Source: Hormiphora californensis | Taxonomy: Eukaryota > Ctenophora > Tentaculata > Cydippida > Pleurobrachiidae | Assembly: GCA_020137815.1 (NCBI GenBank) | Contig: CM035353.1 | Span: 6,913,298-6,977,297 of the forward strand | Length of the DNA: 64,000 nt | Direction of reading: 5' to 3' | Part shown: in pieces, positions 46,331-59,818 of the stretch | Numbering within the stretch: the stretch's first letter is position 1 | Layout: each line of letters starts with the position of its first letter | Made by a program: the position numbers and the translations under genes | Notes under the pieces: model-generated | What the model was told of the DNA's origin: nothing | The model's input: the letters and a program-made list of their open reading frames with translations, nothing else | Database searches by the model: none

Positions 46331-46689
46331 TCTGATAAATCGTCAGATTGCACACGCCGGGGTTAAACCCCCCCCAAAGAAAAAACCCCCAAAACCAACG
46401 TACAAATATCAAAAAATCGCGATATTCTTGAGGATGAACGCGGTTACTTTTTCCATTTTCATCAGGGGGCTCGCTAGGGATATTAGGATGGTCGTGTTGC
46501 CAAGGAGATTGGAAAACGAAAAGGAGACCCAGGAATCCGATCCACCTTTCAACAAAAGGGGGGGAAAGGGTTTTTCCAAAGTAGAGTTGTTCGACATAAT
46601 GTCATCTGTGTGAACTGGAGAATTTTAAGGGTTTATATACAATAAAGGCAATGACAGTACAGGAATTATAAAATTTTTTTAGGGAAACG

Positions 46690-48135
46690 GAGCCGTGAAC
46701 ACATACCTTTACTCCGCTAATTAAAAAAACCTTTAAAAAAAAAATTTTTTTATAAGAAAGGGGGAAATGGGGAAAACATTAAATAAGAACCCCCCAAAAA
46801 AAACTAAACCAAAAAAAGAAAAGAACCCCAAAAAAAAGAAACGCAAAAAAAAAAACCCAAAATAAGAAACCCAAAAAATTAAAAACCCCAAAAATTAAAA
46901 ACCCCAAATTAAGAACCCCAAAATTAAAAAACCCAAAATTAAAAACCCCCAAAAATTAAGAAAACCCCAAAAAAAATAAAAACCCAAAAAAAGAAAAACC
47001 CCAAATAAAAAACCCCAAAAATTAAAAAACCCCCAAAAATAAAAACGCAAAATAAAAAACCCCAAAATTAAAAAACCCCAAAAATAAAAAACCCCTTTAA
47101 ATTAAAAAACCCCCAAAAATTAAAAAACCAAATTAGGGGGGGGGGCCTCAAAAACCCCAAAATGGAAATTTTTGACCCAAACCCAATGAAAACACGGCAA
47201 AAAAAGGGTTTTTTTAAATTAGGTAAAAGTTTTTTAGACTTTTCGAAGGTGGGGGTAAAAATTTCACTCTAACATTTTGACGGGTTTAAAGGAATGGCCC
47301 GGGAAATAAGAAAGCGGGAACAAGGGGGGAAAACCCAAACACAAAAAAACTGCATGCAATAAACGCTTGTGTGTAAACACTCAGAACTGCAACATTTGCA
47401 GAGGACCGATCTTTCTTTTTTTCAAATGGGTGTGTCCCCCTGCTTTCCCCCCCCCCCCCTCCTCTCACACAACTCTCTCTCTCTCTCCACCTCTCACACC
47501 TCTCTCTTTCTTCCTCTCACCTCACCCCCCTCTCTCTCTCCCTCACTCACTCTCCCACCTCTCTTCTCTCTCTCTAACACACACCCAAAACCATCAATGA
47601 AAAAGAAAAAAAAAGACGAATGGAAAGAGAGATGGAGAAAACAGGGCACACCCCCTTTTAAAAAAAAACGAGATAAAATCGGTCCTCTGCACTGTTGCAT
47701 TTGGTGTTTCCCAAAAAGCAGTTCATTGCATGCAGTTGTTTTGGTTTGGGTTTTTAAACCCCCCCCCTTTGTTGGCTTTCTTATCCGGTCCCTTTCCTTT
47801 AAAACCTGTCCCCTTTAAGCTGAAATTTTGACCACCCTTCAAATAGTCTAAACAACATTTTACCTAATTAAATAGCCTTATTTTCCGTGTTTCAATTTTG
47901 GGTTTTTTTTTTGGGGTTCTTAATTTTGGGTTTCCCCAATTTTGGGGTTTTTTTAAATTTTGGGGTTTTTTTAATTTGGGGTTTTTTAATTTTTTGGGTT
48001 TTTTAATTTGGGTTTCTATTTTTTGGGGTTTCTTTTTTTTGGGGTTTTTTATTTTTTGGGGGTTTTTTATTTTTGGGGTTTTTATTTTGGGGGGTTTTAT
48101 TTTGGGGTTTCAGGGGGGTTTTTTTTTTTTTTTGG
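46690..48135. repeat. Noisy palindrome centred near 47,540
   Basis: The left arm (ACCCC-AAAATTAAAA runs, then GCATGCAATAAACGC, GCAGAGGACCGATCT) is mirrored on the right (CGGTCCTCTGC, TTCATTGCATGCAG, then GGGGTTTTTTAATTTT runs). The loop is a CT-rich stretch. The two arms agree in order and spacing of words but differ in most homopolymer lengths. This is the pattern expected of a fold-back read or of a true palindrome sequenced badly. No gene is supported. Confidence 0.7.
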
Positions 48136-49030
48136 GTTTTTTAATTTTTTTCTTTTTTCTTTTAAAAAACTTTTTTTTTTGGGGTCTTCCCCGGGCCTGA
48201 GGCCCCGGAGGTTTTACAAAAAACCCCCCGGGGGGGGGCCCCCCTTGGGCTGGGGTTGGATACAAAGGCGAATCTGGCCCCCCTTGGCCCCCAAAAAAAA
48301 AAATTCCCAAGGGGGGAAAGGGGGTTTTGGGAAAATTGGTCCTTTTGGGGGGGAAAAAAGAGCCTAAAGGCCACATGCCCCAGGGAAATTAACCCTTTGG
48401 GAGGGCCCAAAAAAAGGTTTTTTTGATTTGGAGGACCCAAACCCAGGGGAAAAAACCCAGGAGGGGAAGGGGGGTTGGAGCAAAATTTGAAGAGGAACTA
48501 AAGGGGTTTAAAGCCAAAAGGGTGTTATTTGGCAGGGGGAAAAACTTTTTGGAGGGGCGAGAGGGGACCAAAAAAACCCCCAAAAAAAGCCCAGCTGGAC
48601 CTCCCCAATGAGGGGACTAAAAAACCCGTACCCAGGTCCCAAACTGCAAAAGGGGGGTTAAAGGCCCAAACCAAAAAAGGGGGGCCCCAAAATTTCGGCC
48701 AGGTTTTGGAACCAGTACACCCTAGTTTTTTAAACCCCCACTTAAAAGAAAGGGAAAAAACCCCCCATCGGGCCTAGAAAGTTTTTGGGGAAAAGGAGGG
48801 AGTTAAAAAAGGCGGCCCCGGGAAACAAAGGGGGCCAAATAATTTTAATAAAGAATGGGGGAAAAAATTTGGGGGGGTTTTTTAAAAAAATTTTATTTTT
48901 AAAAAAACTTGAAAAATGGGTTTTGGAGAAGGATTACTTTTATTTAAAATGGGGCTTGAAAGGGGGGCGAACTTTTAGGAGAATTTTTGGGGGTTTTTGG
49001 GGCCCAGAAAAGGGGCAAAAATTCACGTGA
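48136..49030. other. Homopolymer-rich, probably low-quality sequence
   Basis: Continues the G/A/T/C-run texture seen at 17530-19060 and then returns to normal complexity after about 49030. Frames here are Lys/Gly/Phe/Pro-only. Nothing can be annotated. Confidence 0.65.
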
Positions 49031-49306
49031 TTTTCATACAATACTGAGTAAAAGAGTTCTTAGTATCAATATATCAATGGGATATATATACTACTTTATA
49101 AGAGAGTAGTATATAATACTAATGGGCATTACTGATTACGTTGTATACTTGTAAAATGGTTGAATTTATATACTAGAAAAGGACTTTAACGGCACTAAGT
49201 GCACTTAGGAATTAAAAGTTCAGCAAAGACATGTCAAAATCAGACCCCCTATCTCTACCCCACGGCCTTGTGACCCAGAAATGAACAAACTTCGCTGATT
49301 CACAAA

Positions 49307-49562
49307 CTAGAAAAGGACTTTACTTTAAGTGCACTTAGGCAAAGACATGTCAAAATCAGACTCTCAGATCTCTACCCCACGGCCTTGTAACACAGAAATA
49401 AACAAACTTCACTGATTTACGTATTTCTGAGAGATGACTCATGGTCAGTCTCTCCCTTCCCCTTTGCTTCTTTGAAGCTAGTTCGACCTGACTTCACGCC
49501 CAGGATTGTAACACCAGGGGGATGATGGTACAAAATGGTGCCCCACGCCAACCTCCACACAC
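49307..49562. repeat. 256-bp direct repeat, copy 1 (with diverged half copy upstream)
   Basis: Identical, as far as I can read, to 51334-51589. A diverged partial copy at 49171-49306 (CTAGAAAAGGACTTTAACGG) precedes it in tandem. It lacks TG...CA ends, so it is not an obvious LTR. It is followed by (CTA)6. Confidence 0.9.
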
Positions 49563-50244
49563 TACTACTACTACTACTACTACGAGTGCCTGGGCTTGCC
49601 AACGGCAAGCCCACAGGGGACTATCGCAAGCGATATCGCCGGCACTAGGAGAGCAGCCCCCCCAATCCCCCCACGAAAAAACCAAGAGGTTACAACAAGG
49701 ACCTGTCATCTGACACGATCACTTGAAGGTGGTTCAAGGATTGGAGGTGCGTCTCCTGCGGTAGTTGTTTGATTTGTTTCTATTGTTTCCCTGTTCTGTG
49801 TATTTCCCCTGTGCTACCATCAGGGGTTATACTCTCCTTATTTCATTTTTTTTCTTTCTCTTCTTTCGCTTTGAGTTCATGAACTTTGCTTATGATCTTT
49901 AAGGCTTCCTCTGTGTGGTGTTAGTTAGTGTCAGAATGGTGAATAGAAGGAGTTTCGCATCATGTAACCACGCGCTTGGAACTGATGTCTGGTGGACGTT
50001 TCTCAGAGCAGAAGATGACCTACGCTGCAGCTACCTCTTCGTATTGAGGCGCGCGGCGAGGGGATTGCAGCGCATTCGAAAACAAAAGGGAAAATGTACA
50101 AACAGAATTTATTTGTTTTTTATTTTTATGCTCGCCCTGGGGTGCAATGAAGCTTCGCGCGCCGCTAGTCAGTTTGCTCGCGCGGTTGTGTTTTAGCGCG
50201 TGACAGGGATGGCAGTCTTGCTTTCCGGAGATTTTTCCCGTGGT

Positions 50245-50398
50245 TAAAATCTGATTTTTGAAGATGTCACCCCCTGGGTGACGCGCGATGTTTTATTTGC
50301 GCGTCGTAGACATTTATGCTAGTTTTTTGGCTCTCCCACCTTTGTTTCTTGACCACGCGTGAGAGGGGAGGAGACAACTTCAAAAAATCCGACTTTAG
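50245..50398. mobile_element. MITE, AAGTCGGATTTTTTGAAG family
   Basis: The left end AAAATCTGATTTTTGAAGATGTCACC faces GAGACAACTTCAAAAAATCCGACTTTA, flanked by TA. Same family as 30541-30769. Confidence 0.65.
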
Positions 50399-50526
50399 GC
50401 TATTAAGAGTCGTTTGTTAGGTTTGGAGTTAGAAAATTTAAAGTTTAAAATTTAAATGGATATTAAAAAGAATAGTTCATCGATTACAGTTCAACACAAT
50501 GGCCAAAGGATTGTCTGGAGGGGGTA

Positions 50527-51333
50527 TTAGTCATCCATGGGATGGCTGATGTCCAACACGGATACCCCCTTGACCAACATTCCACTAGCATCTTTAAGTT
50601 GGAACGGTTTGAGTCCAGGGTCCTTGGTCTTGGGGCTTGAGCTTCCAGTCTGTCCCTGTGGTGAGGATGTGTTGTTAGGGGATGGTTTGGGAGAAAACCA
50701 GATTTTCTCAGACGTGTGAAATATTATTTGGGTAAAGTGACTGGTTCTCAGCCAATCGGTAAGTAATATTTCCTGGTTCGGTCGGTTACTAATTACGTAA
50801 GTCTAGTTATAGTACCTGCTTCTTGTCCTTATTCTTGTTCCTCTTATCCTTTTCTTGTCTGAGTTGGTTCTGTGCTTCTTGTAGTGCTGCTTGGTGTTGC
50901 TGGAGTTGCTCCGCCTGTTGCTGCATCAATAGTTGCTGCTGTGTGATGTATTCTTGCTGCTCCATCTGTTGTCGGGCCAGAGTTTGTATCTCCTGTTGTT
51001 GTGCTAACAGAGCCTGTAGGTGGAGTTGTTAGCCTTGCTGTAGGAGGGGTTAGTTGGGTGGGGTGTGGAGATGGGGGTGGAGGTTATGGGGGGGGGGGGG
51101 GTGATGGTGTGTATTGTTGAGTTGTACCTGGTTTGTGTTGGCGTTCTGGTCTAGCATCTGTTGGTTAGCTTGGTCATTCTGGTCCATACGTTCATCCGCT
51201 GGTTCATTGTTACCGGGTACTATTCCATTACCGGGTACTACTCCGTGTCCGGGTACAGCTCCATGTCCAGGTACAGCTCCGTTTCCTGGTGTCATTCCGT
51301 TGACTCCAGCAACATTTCGGTTTCGGTTCTGTT
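50527..51333 (-). CDS. Gln-rich coiled-coil protein, 3' exons only (unidentified)
   Basis: Minus-strand exons 51128-51333, 50816-51013 and 50527-50655 (stop TAA) have good borders. The first encodes a repetitive Gly-Pro-Val-Asn segment (PGHGAVPGHGVVPGNG) and Asn/Gln/Asp-rich sequence. The second is an almost pure Gln/Glu/Leu coiled coil (QQEYITQQQLLMQQQAEQLQ) ending in Lys/Asn/Asp. The last ends in GVSVLDISHPMDD. Gln-rich coiled coils are frequent in transcription and RNA regulators, but no family is recognised. Exons 5' of 51333 are missing: beyond it lie the 256-bp repeat and then a gene on the other strand. Confidence 0.55.
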
Positions 51334-51589
51334 CTAGAAAAGGACTTTACTTTAAGTGCACTTAGGCAAAGACATGTCAAAATCAGACTCTCAGATCTCT
51401 ACCCCACGGCCTTGTAACACAGAAATAAACAAACTTCACTGATTTACGTATTTCTGAGAGATGACTCATGGTCAGTCTCTCCCTTCCCCTTTGCTTCTTT
51501 GAAGCTAGTTCGACCTGACTTCACGCCCAGGATTGTAACACCAGGGGGATGATGGTACAAAATGGTGCCCCACGCCAACCTCCACACAC
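51334..51589. repeat. 256-bp direct repeat, copy 2
   Basis: Second copy of 49307-49562, 2,027 bases away. It starts exactly at the acceptor (minus strand CCTTTTCTAG) of the Gln-rich gene's exon 51128-51333, and about 60 bases beyond its other end the cadherin gene's first exon begins. Confidence 0.9.
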
Positions 51590-51651
51590 ATCTATCAATG
51601 TTTATATATAATCCTGATCAGATCTCATTATAATAATGTCTATTTCTGCAG

Positions 51652-54600
51652 GTGATAACTGATAGCGGGGAACCCGTTCTCTCTACACGGTGTGACGTCA
51701 TCGTTACTGTAACTGATGTAAATGATAGTCCTCCCGTCTTCTCCATGCCTGAATACTCTCTCACCACGTGCACCTCCGCTCAACCAGGTATACATTGATT
51801 AATTAGTTAATTAACGTTGATTAATTAATTGATTAATTAATTAACATGCTTTGACTCAAATCAGGTTTTCAGAGTTTCTCGGAATTTTTTTATTCCAACT
51901 TTCACATTTAACTCTGAATTACATCCCGGTAGCTCGCAAACATCCTCGCTACCCGTCCCCTAATATCCCCCCAATATATATTTAGGTACGGTCCTCCTGA
52001 CCTTCACCCTTACGGATGCGGATGGGTCTGGTAATGGTGGTCCCTTTACTCTGGCCCTATCTGAACCATCGCCCCTATTCGATATCCAGGGACTGGACCT
52101 CAGGTGAGTAATAACATGTGTGGATCATATTGAATGGTTCAAACAATTGAGTATATCATCATGGGATCGACACATATCAACCCCCCCCCCCCCCCCCCCA
52201 GATTAACCACTCCCCTGGATCTATCTCCCTATTCAACCCCCCCCTCCCAGATTAACCTCTCCCCTGGATCTATCTCCCTATTCAACCCCCCCCCCCCCCC
52301 CCCCCCCCAGATTAACCTCCCCCCTGGATCTATCTCCCCCTATTCAACCCCCCCCCCCCCCAGATTAACATCTCCCCTGGATCTATCTCCCTATTCGACG
52401 TATAACCTGGTCGTCATGGCAACAGACTCCGGATCCCCTGGAATGTCCAGCAAAGCAATGGTTAACGTTACTGTCCAGCCTGATAATGTGTTTCTACCTG
52501 TGTTCGAGCCAGTCATTGCGTACCTACCAACTCAGGGTGGTGTCGTTGCTAACACTCAGGTGAGAATATGTTATTACTTACTCATGTTGTTTAACCTTTC
52601 TTTACATTTGTAATCTCTCTCGCCGTCGATCTCCCGGCCTAAATCATGAACTCATTATTTCTGATAGTATAACCACCCTTTTTTCTGTTTGATATTAACC
52701 ACCCTTTAACCACCCATTAACCACCCTTTTCTCCCTTACTGCAGGTGGTGAACCTGACTGCATCAGATGACGACTATAACACAATCCTAGTGTTCTCTCT
52801 GAACCGACCCTCTTCTGACTTCACCCTCCTACCCAACGGTACCCTTCTCTCCACCCTCACACCCTCGCCTGGACTCCACAAGCTCACCATTGCCATCAGT
52901 GACGGCCGGAACAGGGAGCTGGGGCAAGTCAGGGTCCAGGTCTTCCCCCTGGAGGCAGCTGTTGATCCCCTAGTTCTCCGACTAGAGGGCCGTTTTGATC
53001 GCTACCTCTTTATCGGAGTCCTAGCTGGGATCCTCCAAACCAATCCCTCTGACGTCATTATCCTGGCAGTGACGTCACCTGCAAGGAACCGTCGTGACGT
53101 CACTTCATCCGGCCTGGTTGAGGTGACCCTGGCCGTGAAACGACCTGGTGATGACATCACCTTTCATGACATCCAAGGAGATCCTAGCTACCCTCAGCAG
53201 GGAAATACCCGTTCTACAACAACGGACGGGCATCACAGTGGCCTCCCTGGACCGGGATTTGTGTCTCAAAGAGCCATGTCACGTGACTGCCTCTTGTGAC
53301 GTCACGACAACCTATATCTGGGACAGCTGAGGGAGTGTTGGTTACCCCTCCAGAGCTCCAAGTGTACCTGCCCACCTGGGTACCGGGGATCACGGTGTGA
53401 CTGAGGTGATCCCGTGTGAGGTTAACCCTTGCCAGAACGGTGGTTCTTGTCAGGAGGGAGGAGGAGGAGGATCGGAGGTGTGTGAGTGTACTCCACACTG
53501 GACTGGGAAGTACTGTGAGTTGCCCACAAGGTGGTGCAGTGAGAACCCGTGTCTTAACGGTGGGACTTGTAGAGATGAAGCTGTGGGCTTCACCTGTTTC
53601 TGTGAGAATGGATTCAAAGGGGACAGATGTGAGGTAATTATTAGTTGGGGGGTGGGGGGAGGGGGTTCACCATAACAATTTCCATTGATACCCACTTTTT
53701 GGTAAATGGAAATTTTATTGATATCAGTATTGTGGCCACCACACGGCCAACTCAAAGTCTAAACTCTCTCCCCATATTTCCTGCAGGTAAACGTGATACC
53801 GGGTGATCTCTGTGAGTCATCCCTCTGTACCCGGAACTCCGTGTGTACTAGTGGAGCGAGGAACGTAACGTGCACGTGCAAGGAGGGGTGGGGTGGTGTA
53901 CACTGTACCTACAGGATCACAGATACCAGAGGATGGTGTGATGACAACCCCTGTCTACACGGGGGTCGGTGTGAGGGGGAGAGGTGTGAGTGTGAGCGGG
54001 GCTTCAAGGGGAGGAGGTGTGAGGTGAATATTGACGAGTGTGCAGGGAGCCCCTGTAGGAATGGTGGGAAATGCAAAGATGGAGTTAACGGGTTTGTGTG
54101 TGAGTGCAGGGGAGGATTCAGTGGACAGAGGTGTGAGAAAACGGAACAAGCTTGTGATGCTAATCCCTGTAGAAATGAAGGATTCTGCCACGATATAGAT
54201 AAGGTATGGACACGAGTGTAGTCACTAACTGTGTAGTTTAGTTACCTCACTGGACACATGTTAATAAAACTCATTTAATGATCGGGATATGTGTTGACTT
54301 ACCTCCATATATTCAACCCCCCCCCCCCCACAGGATAAATACCTATGTGACTGCCCGAGGGGTTTTGTTGGAGATAACTGTGAGACTTCCCTCATCTCAC
54401 CCAACTATTGTAGTCCCTCTCCATGTGGGGCTAACACACAATTCTGTACTTCAGGTAACAGTTCTGACACTGTGTAAAGTGTGAACAATTCAAGTTCAAA
54501 TGAACCAGCCGGGTTATTTTCTATGTACATGTAAATGTTTGGCAGCCAAACTTTGCCTGTTTGCTTTGCTAAGTTACTGAGTTTGAAAATAGTGTGCCAT

Positions 54601-54784
54601 CATGACCCTGACCCCTGTTATTATAGGTGTACGGGGCTACACGTGTACTTGTTTGCCACGCTGGACTGGGAGACACTGTGACGTATTCAACACCTCCGCA
54701 GCACCCTGTGACCTTAATCCCTGTCTGAACGGAGGATCCTGCTTATCAAGGTACTATCTTGAGATCTCTCTCTCTAGTATCTCT

Positions 54785-54841
<57 letters not shown>

Positions 54842-57800
54842 GTCTCTCACTCTATCTCTCAGGCCAATGAACATTCCCTCTCTCAGGCCAATGAACATCC
54901 CCTCTCTCAGGCCAATGAACATCCTCTCTCTCCCAGGCCAATGAACATCCTCTCTCTCCCAGGCCAATGAACATCCTCTCTCTATCTCTCAGGCCAATGA
55001 ACATCCCCTCTCTCCCAGGCCAATGAACATCCCCTCTCTATCTCTCAGGCCAATGAACATCCCCTCTATCTCAGGCCAATGAACATCCCCTCTCTCAGGC
55101 CAATGAACATCCCCTCTCTCCCAGGCCAATGAACATCCCCTCTCTATCTCTCAGGCCAATGAACATCCCCTCTCTCCCAGGCCAATGAACATCCCCTCTC
55201 TCAGGCCAATGAACATCCCCTCTATCTCAGGCCAATGAACATCCCCTCTCTATCTCTCAGGCCAATGAACATTCCCTCTCTCAGGCCAATGAACATCCCC
55301 TCTCTCCCAGGCCAATGAACATCCTCTCTCTATCTCTCAGGCCAATGAACATCCCCTCTCTCCCAGGCCAATGAACATCCTCACTCTATCTCTCAGGCCA
55401 ATGAACATCCTCTATCTCAGGCCAATGAACATCCCCTCTCTCCCAGGCCAATGAACATTCCCTCTCTCAGGCCAATGAACATCCCCTCTCTCCCAGGCCA
55501 ATGAACATCCCCTCTCTCAGGCCAATGAACATCCCCTCTATCTCAGGCCAATGAACATCCCCTCTCTATCTCTCAGGCCAATGAACATCCCCTCTCTCCC
55601 AGGCCAATGAACATCCTCTCTCTATCTCTCAGGCCAATGAACATCCCCTCTCTCCCAGGCCAATGAACATCCTCACTCTATCTCTCAGGCCAATGAACAT
55701 TCCCTCTCTCAGGCCAATGAACATCCCCTCTCTCCCAGGCCAATGAACATCCTCTCTCTATCTCTCAGGCCAATGAACATCCCCTCTCTCCCAGGCCAAT
55801 GAACATCCTCACTCTATCTCTCAGGCCAATGAACATCCCCTCTCTCCCAGGCCAATGAACATCCTCTCTCTATCTCTCAGGCCAATGAACATCCCCTCTC
55901 TCCCAGGCCAATGAACATCCTCACTCTATCTCTCAGGCCAATGAACATTCCCTCTCTCAGGCCAATGAACATCCTCTCTCTCTCTCTAGTATCCCCTCTC
56001 TATCTCAGGCCAATGAACATCCCATATCTGTACGAGTGTCGTTGCGAAGAGGGGTTCCGGGGAAACCAATGTGAGGAGCGTATCGACAGATGCGCCACAG
56101 ACCCATGTCTGAACGGGGCCACGTGTGTCGATAAAACAAACACATATGAGTGTGTCTGCAGGTCTGTGTGTTACCCAGTGTCCACACATTTCAATATATT
56201 GGTTCTTGTTAGATTTGAAACAGTATTTGATTTAGTTGGATTAATTAAAATGAGAGATATATTATAAAATACAATAAGAGATATTACCCCCACACAGATC
56301 AGGGTACAGAGGTCGGCACTGTGACATTACCCATGATCCTTGTCTACTGCTACCCTGTCGTAATGGAGGTATCTGTCACAATGTGGGGGACAGCTACGTG
56401 TGCCAATGTGGCGCATCCCAAACTGGTGAGTACACAAACATACCTGTAGACCCCATCACCATGACAACACACCTGTAGTAGACCCCATCACCATGACAAC
56501 ATACCTGTAGACCCTATCACCATGACAACACACCTGTAGTGGGCCCCATTTTATCATCGTGTTCTGCGTCTCATAATCGACAGGGAATGAAGTTTTCTCT
56601 CGATTTGCGATAGGTACGATTGCCCCAGTTTCTACTATGGCTAATGCTTCACGCCAGCTGTAATTAATATTGATTATTGTTCAGGGCGGCACTGTGAGAA
56701 AGAACTAACATACTGTCCCGCGGGATACTGCAGGAACGGTGGCAACTGTGGCCTAATGGTTGATGGTTCGGTTCAGTGTGCCTGTAAACTGGGTTACTAT
56801 GGTGATTATTGTCAACACAGGTAAACTATAGCTGTTACTATGGTGATTTGTGCCTCCTCATCTCTCTAGTCTCGAACCCTCCCATCACCCTGTCTCACAC
56901 ACAGGACCCGATTTTGTGCCTCATCACCCTGTCTGAACACGGGCAAGTGTATTGAAGCAGAGGAGGGGTACCGGTGTGACTGCCCCCGGGGTTACAATGG
57001 ACCACAGTGTCAGAGGACCGAGGTTACCATCAAACCTGGAGGTATAATGGGGGTGTACTATTTACCTAGCTATAACATTTACATTGTCAGTTATTGAATC
57101 TATATAACAGATCAGATTAATTAAATCAATTTGATTGTATAACAAGCTCCCCGCAGGTCACATTGCACTTGGTAGCAAAGTGCTCACATTCTCCACCCTG
57201 TCCCTGAAGATAAGGACCACATCCCGTTCCGGGTTGTTGCTGTATAGCGGCCGGTACGGAGGCGGTGCTGATTACATTACCGTCTATCTCTTCTCTGGAC
57301 GGGTAGGTCTATCTTGTATTGATTTGAAATTGCAAAGATAAACTTTTGGTAATTGAACTAATTGACAGTAAAAAAGGGAATTCAACAGTGTGTCACACAC
57401 ACATATCTCTCTGTACAGGTGCGTGCTGATTACTCTCTTGGTGGGACCCGGGGGAGCCAGGTTGAAGTACCGACAGTGGTATCAGATGGTAGATGGCACA
57501 GGGTCCTCCTGATCCTGAACAGCAAGCAAATCACATTACAAGTTGATGAATGTGAGAACACAGCACAGTGCGAGATATCCGACATTGTATCAGGTATATA
57601 AAATTAGTAGTAGTACGTGAGATACAACAAGCATTAAATATTGATCTACCGAACCCTCAAAGAGTGTGCCGTGTGAGCCACACAAGCTTATTATAGTGTA
57701 GTTAATTGACCAATGCTTTCAATATGAGTCTCATACCTACTATAGTACCCATATAACAGTTCTGAATAGTGAACACTGCATGTTTACACAGGACCCTACT

Positions 57801-59664
57801 ACTACCTAAATAGTGAACACCATGTTTGTTGTTTGTAACACCATGTTTACACAGGACCCTACTACTACCTAAATACCAACACCCCCATATACCTGGGGGG
57901 AGTTGACTACCCATACAACTACCTGCCTGAGAGCCTCTATGAGGGGTGTATTAGGGAGTTCACTGTTGACGGCGAGATAATGGACTTTTCCCGACTTGTA
58001 TCAGGTATGTAGTGTGAATCAGGTATTTTTAAATTACAGTCAGGCCCCGATTTACCGAGAGGGTAAACTTCCCCCGATAAAGGTAATTTACCCTTTCCCC
58101 GGTGCATGGTTGCTATGGTTACTACTCCACTCTCTTCAACAGGAGTGCAGTTTTCAGAGGGCTGCTCAGAGTGTGATAAAGAATGTACTGCACCACTTCG
58201 GTGTCTGCCTGGTTCAGGAGCGGGCAAGTCATGTCAGTGCCCTTGGGGGAGAACAGGACGGGATTGCTCTACCTCCTCGCCCTCAATAACCCTGACTACC
58301 GGTAACTGTGTTACATTATCATCAAACCAAAACCGCGAGGTTTACTATATTATATTTTCGACGTTTAAATCAGGCCCGACAGAAGGTGAGTACTAGCAGT
58401 TCGTTACCTAGCAACCAACTCAATTCTTACAGGCGGTGTAAATGGGGTGCAATTTGAACGACGTCTCCTGCTCAACTCTTTTTCCCTGCAAATTCGGACA
58501 AGGATACCGAACTGCCTGATATTACTAATTGCCAGCCCGAGAGACAACCAAGTATGAATTGTTAGGGAATTAATTACTCAAATTAATCACTAATTTACTT
58601 AAATACTTAATTACTAGTTATCCGATCCTGAAATATCTACGATTGAATTTGATGTCTTCCAATTTGAAATCCACCCCTTTCCTTATACATAATTCTAATA
58701 CCTCTCAATCTCTTTAACCTTTTTAATCATCGTATCGCCTTCCTCAGGAACTTTATCATTATATTCGATTCCTCCCTCAGGACTTTATAATTGTATCCCT
58801 GTCGGAGGGGCAGCCCGTACTCTCTCTATCATCCTCAACCCACCTCATAATCGCGGGCCGCCGGGCTAACGACGGACAGTGGCACACCCTGACCTTCACC
58901 CAAACCCTGGATTCGATATCTCTGGAGATGGACGGGGGTACCTCTAGAGCAGCGGGGACAATTCCAGGGGAGAGCTACAGAAGGGGAGTTGAGAGCAATA
59001 TCTTGTTGAGTTTTGGTGGACAGCTCAGGGAGGTCGGGGTCCTGGATTTATCAGGTATGTGAGAATGTCTGATTTAGAATTCTCCTCCAGACTGTCTTAT
59101 CCACCTCCCCACTAACACCCATACCAGATTTAGGTGTAGTACCGGCAACTAACACCCATATTTAGGTGTAGTACTGACCCAATATGTACCCTCTCTAGGT
59201 TGGTCTGTGGACACGGCAGCAAGGTCTGGAATGGTGGGGTGTGTCCGGGATGTAAGAATAGATGGTAGAGAGGTGAATCTAATCAGCAATACAATGGAAT
59301 CATCCCTTGCCGGAACATCCCGTGAGTTATCTAGATCTTGTTGAGGGTGTGAGAGAGAGGGGCCCTAATACTCAACAAGTCAGTTCAGTACCACCTGTAA
59401 CTCTAATTCGGATTGTTGAGCAACTCAACAACACCGCGGAAAGGAGTTAATTTCCCTCAATACCCTTCGTCAATTGATCATTTAAACTTGTTATTTTAAT
59501 TAAACTTGTTAAACTAATTAATTTTCAGCACGTATGGGGTGCGATGTTCCTCCTACGTGTCTAACAGCTGAGTGCCCTACCACCCACACATGCCTTGATA
59601 TTTGGGGAGACTTTCAGTGTACCTGCCCACCTAACTTCTCAGGTTTGAAATAAAGGGAGAGACT

Positions 59665-59699
<35 letters not shown>

Positions 59700-59707
59700 C
59701 GATAGAA

Positions 59708-59772
<65 letters not shown>

Positions 59773-59777
59773 GGCAC

Positions 59778-59818
<41 letters not shown>

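Noticed and set aside
47286-49030. Frames with Gly/Phe or Lys/Pro runs
   Set aside because: Same texture; part of a noisy palindrome, no splice signals or domains.
49307-51589. LTR retrotransposon bounded by the 256-bp repeats
   Set aside because: The repeats lack TG...CA ends, a primer-binding site and a polypurine tract, and the interior encodes a spliced Gln-rich gene end rather than gag-pol.
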